From: Rhynchospora pubera
Taxonomy: Eukaryota > Streptophyta > Magnoliopsida > Poales > Cyperaceae
Direction: 5' to 3'
Assembly: GCA_028095005.1 (NCBI GenBank)
Contig: JAMFTS010000071.1
Span: forward strand, 35,135 to 99,134
DNA: 64,000 nt
In this document: positions 57,480 to 64,000 of the stretch, in pieces
Layout of the letters: the number at the start of each line of letters is the position of its first letter
Position numbering within the stretch: position 1 is the first letter of the stretch
Notes under the pieces: generated by a model
The model's database searches: none
What the model saw: only the letters and a program-made list of their open reading frames with translations
What the model was told of the DNA's origin: nothing
Program-made: the position numbers and the translations under genes

Positions 57480-60132
57480 GAAGCCAGCCAGGCCTGTGCC
57501 AGTATGCGGATGTTGGGACTAAGTAACCCCTCAATTGGTACAAAATATCAGCTAGACCCACAATACAACATATAGTACTTATAAACAATCAATCACACAA
57601 GATAATTTAAATAAATCGGAAACAGAAACAATCCAAAAATCTTGTAAAATCTGTTCATACAAGTCGTGATCTATCCAAATAGTTGACCCTGTTGAAACCA
57701 GAGTTTGCATTATAATGCCATGCTCTTGCCAGGCCAGTTGCCAGTCCGTATCAGTTTGGTACCAGATATACAGAGATAACAGAGTGCTAAATGCTACACT
57801 CACTGGACCAAAAGATGTACCAGAATTTTTTTTCACATGACATCATAAGCTCACGAAATTTACATAGAAGCATACGTCAAATTCATTGGTACAGATACTG
57901 GCACTTATTTTGAATTTAGTTTACCATCTTTATTTGTAGTGTAACAGACACAGACAATCGTAATTATGTTTGTTGAATAATTTAAAAACTTCTCTCCCTC
58001 CAAACAGCATCAGCACATACTGTACCAGTGCTGAACAAAACAAGCTGCACAGATTATAAAACATCAAGTACCCAATTAGAACTCTAGTTAAAACCAAATT
58101 TGTTTCATGAAAACAATTGCTAGCTACTCTTTCCTTATGAAAATGTAATAATTTTTTGTAAAAATTCCATCTCAGGATCATTAATTGCTTATGAACTCTC
58201 CGCTCCAAACAGACAATTTTCCGAGTTTTTAATATTGTAATATGTTTTTGGGTTATATGAATTTCCAAGCAGAATTTTGAGACTTTTAACGCAGAAAGTT
58301 ACTAGCTATATCTATTCCGTGGTCTCCTTTTAACTATTGATCTCATAATTCAATAATAGTCTAATAGCAGTATAGCATTGATTTTACCTGGGTATCCGAT
58401 CAAAATATTAGCAACTGTTGATGATCAAAAATTCAAAATCTTTCAAAACAATTCGATATTTCTTATTGGAACAAATTTTCAACTTTCAAGACCCAAAATT
58501 CGCTCCAAATTGAGGATAATTTTTGTAAGTGTTGATGATTATTAACAATGTTAAGTTCAGTGGAAATCTAAATCACGCACTTTTATATGCTGTAATTTGT
58601 TTGCGGGAATAAAATTCACCGAGAAAATCAGAAAGAAACATGCTAGACACTATGTCTTCATCTTTCACTTACTTCTCTCTTACATGGTTATCTTCATAAA
58701 AGAGTTCAGAAAATAAATAAAAAGGGTAAAACAAAAAAATTAATGCCCTATTTCCCAAGTAGCTGTCACTTTTTTCATAATCGACCAACATAAAAGCTTA
58801 TTATTGGTATTTCGCATGTTTTCTGTCGATTAACAAATCGCTAAAAAAGAATTCATATAAAAGTACTTAATTAAATATAAAATTTGATGTTAAATTAAAA
58901 AAACAGGGTGTACTGATAATCGTAATCCAAAGAGAAGCAAAATTTCTTTTAGTGAATATATTTAAGTCAACTCCATTTGGGAATATATGTCTTGACCTTT
59001 GTTCATGACATTTTTCTTTTCACTATAGTTATTGCACTTTCCTGATGACAAAATTATATGAAATCTGCGAAGGAAAAATATCCTTTTTGTACCAGCCAAC
59101 TTGGATATCTTATATTGAAGTAAAAAGTCGTCACAAAATGACTTGAGGATCTACCTTGATATTGGTTCTGCTAAGATGGAAAAATAAATAAATATGACTC
59201 TTGCGTGGCCCCCATTTTTGCCCATGTGGGCCACCGTGTAGAAAAAATCCGATAATTATTTGCTTTTAGTTGAAAATACTTTATATTGCCCTGACACCTA
59301 AACTTTTGCCACAGCAAAATTACTTTTTTTTTTATATATATTTTCAAATCACCTTTTTGTTGGCGCCTTATGCAGTATCTAGGGGGCCGTTTGGATGTTG
59401 TAGGAATTTGGAGAATTTGCAATTCCTAGGGATAAATTTATTGGAAAGTGTATAATTTTGTGAAGAGTTTGAATTGTTTATAATAAATTTGGCATATAAA
59501 ATTTTCGGAATTTGCAATTCCGGCCCATCTAAACAGCCCCTAGATAAACAGGGCCAGTGTATATATGATATATCGCTTTGGTATCGTACTGGATGGACAC
59601 CGGATTTGTTTTCCCCAATCATCCAAATGAAATAAATTTTTTATTTTATATATACAGATTGAGTTGTGTGGAAAGTTTTATGAAGCAAAGTATATTCTTC
59701 TTTTTCCTTTTTTTTGCATTGGACAGCCGACCATTAGTCAATAAGATATGTCTTAATTATCGATCACTTCTGAATTTCCAAATAAATTATCTGTTATGAT
59801 AATCGTAGATATCAAATAGCAAGAATATACTTAGAATGTACCAAAATTATATTGATCAACCAGGCTATTTGTACTTGTATTAATTTTTGCACTACAAACA
59901 ATGAACTAAATGACTAATTATTGTTATTGATTAAATTCAGATGCAAAATAAAAGTTATTCGGACATGACAAGTCAGCATTCCCTTACCAGTCCCCTCCTT
60001 TCTCTACCCTTAATTTATGTTCAGTCCAAATAATTTAATAATCACGTTCCGTCTTAATTTAATTATAAATCTTTTCTCATGTGCATTGTGGGTTGGGGCC
60101 TTGGGGACCTAATAAAGAAATAGTTAAGTACT
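57480..60132 (+). repeat. tandem segmental duplication, unit C (spacer only)
   Basis: Colinear with 5610-8800 of A and 47270-50460 of B, from 'gccaggcctgtgccag' through the upstream PAP region (aataaagaaatag). Homology stops at about 60132, before any PAP promoter or exon, where other transposons begin. A third PAP may have been lost or displaced beyond the window. Confidence 0.75.
59383..59540. mobile_element. MITE of the GG-CCGTTTGGATG family, unit C only
   Basis: 158 bp, GGGGCCGTTTGGATG to CATCTAAACAGCCCC, flanked by TAG on both sides. Units A (gatctagaaaagg, 8462) and B (gatctagaaaagc, 49860) show the unoccupied TAG site, which confirms the 3-bp target duplication. Confidence 0.9.
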
Positions 60133-60364
60133 ACGGGTGTGTTTGGATGAGCCGCGAATAGGGAATATGAATAAGGAATTTCGGTTTGCGTGCTTATTCT
60201 TATTCCTTATTCTTATACCATGGTTTGTAAGTGTTCACTTCGATCTTCTATATGTTCACCTTGTTTGCTGTATATGTTTACTTTATATTTAACAATTGCA
60301 GGGATGGCAAAACTGCAGATGGCAGTTATCATTCATGTTTCCCTTTCGGTAAGCAGGATAATTG
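60133..60364 (+). other. transposon flank with one exon-like piece
   Basis: It starts with a TGTTTGGATGAG end of another MITE-like sequence. It then contains a piece bounded by AG and GTAAGC (about 60301-60349, DGKTADGSYHSCFPF in one frame). The parent is not recognised. The MULE is inserted at the end of it. Confidence 0.3.
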
Positions 60365-61988
60365 GAGAATTACTCATTACAATCAGAGTCTAAACAATCA
60401 CGCAATCAAAGTAGTCGTGACTCCCCTCATGCGACCCCCTGTGACGCGACTCCCCATCCTCCCCTCACGCACCTCCCCTCACTTCCCCCACTTACCCCTC
60501 GTGTGCTCCCCTCACCCCTCATGCGGCTCCCCTCACCCATGTGCTCTCGTCGCCCCAGTGCTCGATTGTATGTTCTCTCTCTCTCTCACCCACGAGATTC
60601 CTCTCATCTAGATCTCACGCTCTTTTTTCAACTACGAAATCTCTGCCATCTAGATCTCACGCGCTTTCCCTTCTCCTTTATATCCTCAACACCTTCTCCT
60701 CTATATCCTCAATTATGATCAAGACCTCAAATTAATAGCTAAGTTTTCACCATATTTCTTGTATATGCTCCTCTCCATTATTATGCTCCTCTGATTATAT
60801 GGTTCTCTGCAAGGAATTAACTGAAAAAGTACAAAAGTGTATTTTATCAAACAGAATGAAGTAACCAATAAGTTTTTATATGCACATACTATAAGGAGTA
60901 ACTAATATAATATACGGAAGTAAATACCAAGTACAAGGGAGTAACTAATAAATATAAGGGCATGCATAATAAATGCAAGCACATATAAGAGAGTAACTAA
61001 ATAGCTACACGGGAGTAAATAATTAGAATAAGGGAGTATCTCATATATGTAAGGGAATAAAAAACATTCATATCTGATTTTGCTATTGTTTGGGAGTAAC
61101 TAAATAACTATAAAGGAGTATATAATTAGATTAAGAAAGTATCTAATACATGTAAGGAAGTAAATAATATTAATATCTGATTCTGTTATTGTTTGGGAGT
61201 AACTAAATAACTATAAGAGAGTATCTAATATATGTAAGGGAGTAAATAATATTTATATATGATTCTGCTATCGTTTGGGAGTAACTAAATAACTACAAGG
61301 AAGTATATAATTAGAATAAGGGAGTATCTAATACTTGTAAGGGAGTAAATAATATTCATATATAATTCTGTTATTGTTTAGGAGTAACTAAATAACTATA
61401 AGAGAGTAAATAATTAGTGTAAGAGAGTATCTAATATATGTAAGGGCGTAAATAATATTCATATTTAATTCTGCTATTGTTTGGGAGTAACTAAATAACT
61501 ATAAGGGAGTAAATAATATGTTCAAAGGAGTTTTTTTTAATTAGACTTAGTGAGTATATATATTTTATGAGGGAGTAAATAATATGTTCACAGAAGAGGA
61601 GATGAAGGAGAAAGGTGAGGGGTAGATAAGATGGAGAGAGGTGATGTGTGTTGGTGAGAAGGGGCGTGGAGGAGAAGGGGTAGAGACAAGGGGGCGCGTG
61701 GAGGAGAAGGGGCGGAGACAGGGACGCGTGGAGGAGAAGGGGCGGAGACAGGAGGCGCGTGGAGGAGAAGGGACGGAGGTGGAGCCAAGGGCCGTGTAGG
61801 GAGAAAAGGCGAAACTAGCAGGGCGCGTGGGTAAGAAGGAGGGGCACACAGACGAGGAGGTGAGAGAGGGTGAGGGGACGGGTGAGAGAGTGTTTTCCAT
61901 TTTCGAAAAGAGGAATTTGAGCGCACTTACCTAAAATAGGTTTTGATTCCGTGATTGCCTGAAGCTCTGATTGTAGTTATCAGCTCCG
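60365..61988. mobile_element. non-autonomous MULE with minisatellite core, copy 2
   Basis: A 1624-bp element with the same plan as 28580-30120. The inverted ends are GAGAATTACTCATTACAATC on the left and the complement of CGGAGCTGATAACTACAATC on the right. Inside are a pyrimidine-rich left arm (60410-60720), direct repeats of about 103 bp (60989-61580, one unit only 83 bp) and a purine-rich right arm (61590-61920, GGAGAAGGGGCGGAGAC type). The flanks GGATAATTG (60356-60364) and GGATACTTG (61989-61997) are a 9-bp duplication with one mismatch. Frames in the arms on both strands are composition artefacts. Confidence 0.8.
60989..61580. repeat. 103-bp tandem repeats inside the second MULE
   Basis: Units start at about 60989, 61092, 61194, 61277, 61379 and 61483 (gggagtaactaaataacta). 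They share 'ggagtaaataatattcatat' with the copy 1 repeats. Confidence 0.85.
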
Positions 61989-62104
61989 GGATACTTGGGC
62001 TCAAGTGGAACTTGTCGGTTCATCAGTCGGTCATTGTGCTTCTTGCGCTCCATTTCGTGACCAGAGAAATTCCAGAGTTTCGTTTTTTTTATGTATATAA
62101 TTGG

Positions 62105-62490
62105 GGGCCGTTTGGATGGTATAAGAATAAGGAAGAATAGCTTTTTCCTAAGCATTCAAACAAGTTAGGAATAAGAAGAAAAATAACTTTTTCCTAGGAA
62201 TAGCGTCTTCCAACAATTATATATACATAATTTCAACAAAATTAGTTAAATATCAATAGCTAAATAAAATTTTTTGTGCTCTTTAATTAGTACTTTATTT
62301 AATATTAAAATAATATTTTTAATAATTTATTTAAATTAATATTAATTTGCTTATTTCTAACTCACCATCCAAACAACATTTCTTATTTCCGAAATAACAC
62401 TTTTCTCATTTTTTTCAAAGTTACACTTTTACCAATGTTTTATTCCTAAAATCCTTATTTTTTTCTTTATTTTCATACCATCCAAAAGGT
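62105..62490. mobile_element. MITE-like element with GGCCGTTTGGATGG ends
   Basis: The left end GGCCGTTTGGATGGTATAAG and the right end, whose complement reads CCTTTTGGATGGTATGAAAA, are imperfect inverted repeats about 385 bp apart. The interior is AT-rich. The target duplication is unclear. Confidence 0.5.
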
Positions 62491-64000
62491 ACAATTTAAT
62501 TCACCATTAGTCATACGCGAGTAGAAAATTATAACGTTTCAAATTTTATGGTTTTTTATGATACATCAAATGTTTCAAAAAAGGTACAATTTAATGATAT
62601 ACGCGAGTAGAAAATTATAATGTTTTAAATTGTCGGAGTGGTACTTTGCCACCCGACCCTAAAAAAAAATGATATATCAAATGATATTTAATTATATAAA
62701 ATATGATAGATAACTAATTTATACGACTAATAATATGTCTATATATAGATTTCTATTTTAAAACTTTTTTTATCTTGATTCACAAAATTGTTGTTACAAT
62801 TGCTGAAATGAAACATTTAATGAATTCTTACACTATTTTAATACCTGAACGATTCAGAGCAACCAACGTGAACAGGAGCCTACACTATTAACTCTGTATT
62901 TGTGACCGATGCCATATTTACAATTTACAAACAAAATTTACCAGGTAATTAAAGTAGAGTTGGCCATAGAATATAAAACAACCAACGAACACATGTAGCT
63001 GTGGGGATGGTGAGCTTTACCTGTTTGTACGAGACGGTAATGGCGATTACATATTGAATTTATAGAACATTTAAAATGTTTGGAAGTCCTAAAAAATAAC
63101 CGCTGATCATTCAGTAAATAAATAATCGCGGCATGGTTGGCTTTTTTTTATTTGATTTAAATTTTAAGTCATTTTGAAATTTGAACTGCTAATCATGTAT
63201 TGAATAATAAATTCAATTCAAGGCGAGGCACCAGATTTTTTTTTTAAAAATAATAATAATGTATGTGGCATATGCATAGTCCTCGAAACTAATTAATTCC
63301 CTAAAAATAATCCAAGTTTGGGATTTCTTAAGCGACGATGTGGTAATGTTGTGACCTTTCTAGCTAGTATTTAGTTAATTTTCAGGACACCTTTGCTATC
63401 TAATATTGATAACAACTATATATATAGCCCATACTATCTTTTTTTTTATTATTAAGTTTCTTTTTAATATTGGCGATTGCCAACAAAATTGTTTTAATTA
63501 CAAACCCAGTATTAAAAATTCTGGGTGTACGAACTCTAAGAAACGCCTATATTAGGATATAGCCCATGCTATGTACATTGTACAACCACATAGTATCTCA
63601 AGAGATTTGCATCCTCGACAGCTGCTTAAAGCGGCTGTTTGGTACAGCCAGTGTTTTTTTTTTAATATTTTAAAATTTTAAAATTAAAATATTGAATCCA
63701 AACTATTTATCTTGTTCAATTTTACGGACGACGCGTTTTCATATAAATTTTATAAATTTTGGAGTTGATTTATTATTAGATCAGTGGTCAACAAATGAAC
63801 GAATCTGGTTAACTATCACACATTAATTCTACTAAGAGGAGCGTTCCGCTACCAACCAATTAGTTGTCCCAAGTTGTCACAAAATTCCATCAGTTGGATC
63901 TAGTCTTGATTGACGGTCCCGATTAAATCTACTAATTACATCTTTTTGTTCTTTCTCCTTCTCCATTTCACCAGGAATCTAAAAATTCTCACCAAAAAAT
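62491..64000. other. right-hand spacer, nothing recognised
   Basis: AT-rich DNA with no gene, RNA gene or element with clear ends. No PAP exon or promoter of unit C was found here. Confidence 0.45.

Noticed and set aside
1..64000. CRISPR arrays, operons, ribosome binding sites, rRNA or intact tRNA genes
   Set aside because: None were seen. The window is plant nuclear DNA, and the regular repeats found are transposon minisatellites without spacer-repeat structure.

Overview
This window is nuclear DNA of a flowering plant, probably a eudicot. The evidence is: genes with many short AT-rich introns and GT-AG splice sites; plant purple acid phosphatases and glycine-rich secreted proteins; and a dense plant-type transposon load (Tourist-like MITEs, MULEs, Helitrons, an Athila-type LTR element, L1-type LINEs and a SINE). 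The species cannot be named from the sequence.

Genes: the left end holds two divergent glycine-rich protein (GRP) genes, one cut by the window edge (1-192, minus) and one complete (4247-4942, plus). Downstream are two nearly identical 13-exon purple acid phosphatase (PAP) genes, 9782-14201 and 52604-57034. I traced both exon by exon; each encodes 625 residues with every metal ligand present. They belong to tandem copies of one ancestral segment of the form [GRP 3' end - long spacer - PAP]. Unit A is about 4860-14420. Unit B is about 46131-57285 and starts with a frame-shifted GRP 3' relic. Unit C is about 57480-60132 and holds only the spacer; its PAP is missing, or lies beyond the right edge after further transposons.

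Between units A and B (14.5-45.7 kb) is a nest of mobile elements: three Helitron 3' ends (17801, 26790, 44840), a 5'-truncated LINE with an RNase H domain (19330-20173), a minus-strand Athila/gypsy pol relic split in two (26800-27984 and 45113-45310), and a 17.1-kb insertion between the halves. That insertion contains a MULE with a minisatellite core (28580-30120), gene fragments, a young Athila-type LTR retrotransposon (35249-41564) and a chimeric EMC10-SH3 gene fragment (42471-43520).

The three spacer copies act as natural filled-site and empty-site controls. By comparing them I could delimit several MITEs, a SINE, a foldback element and a LINE-derived composite, often with target-site duplications. 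Most of these insertions postdate the tandem duplication. To the right of unit C lies a second copy of the minisatellite MULE (60365-61988), another MITE, and about 1.5 kb with nothing recognisable.
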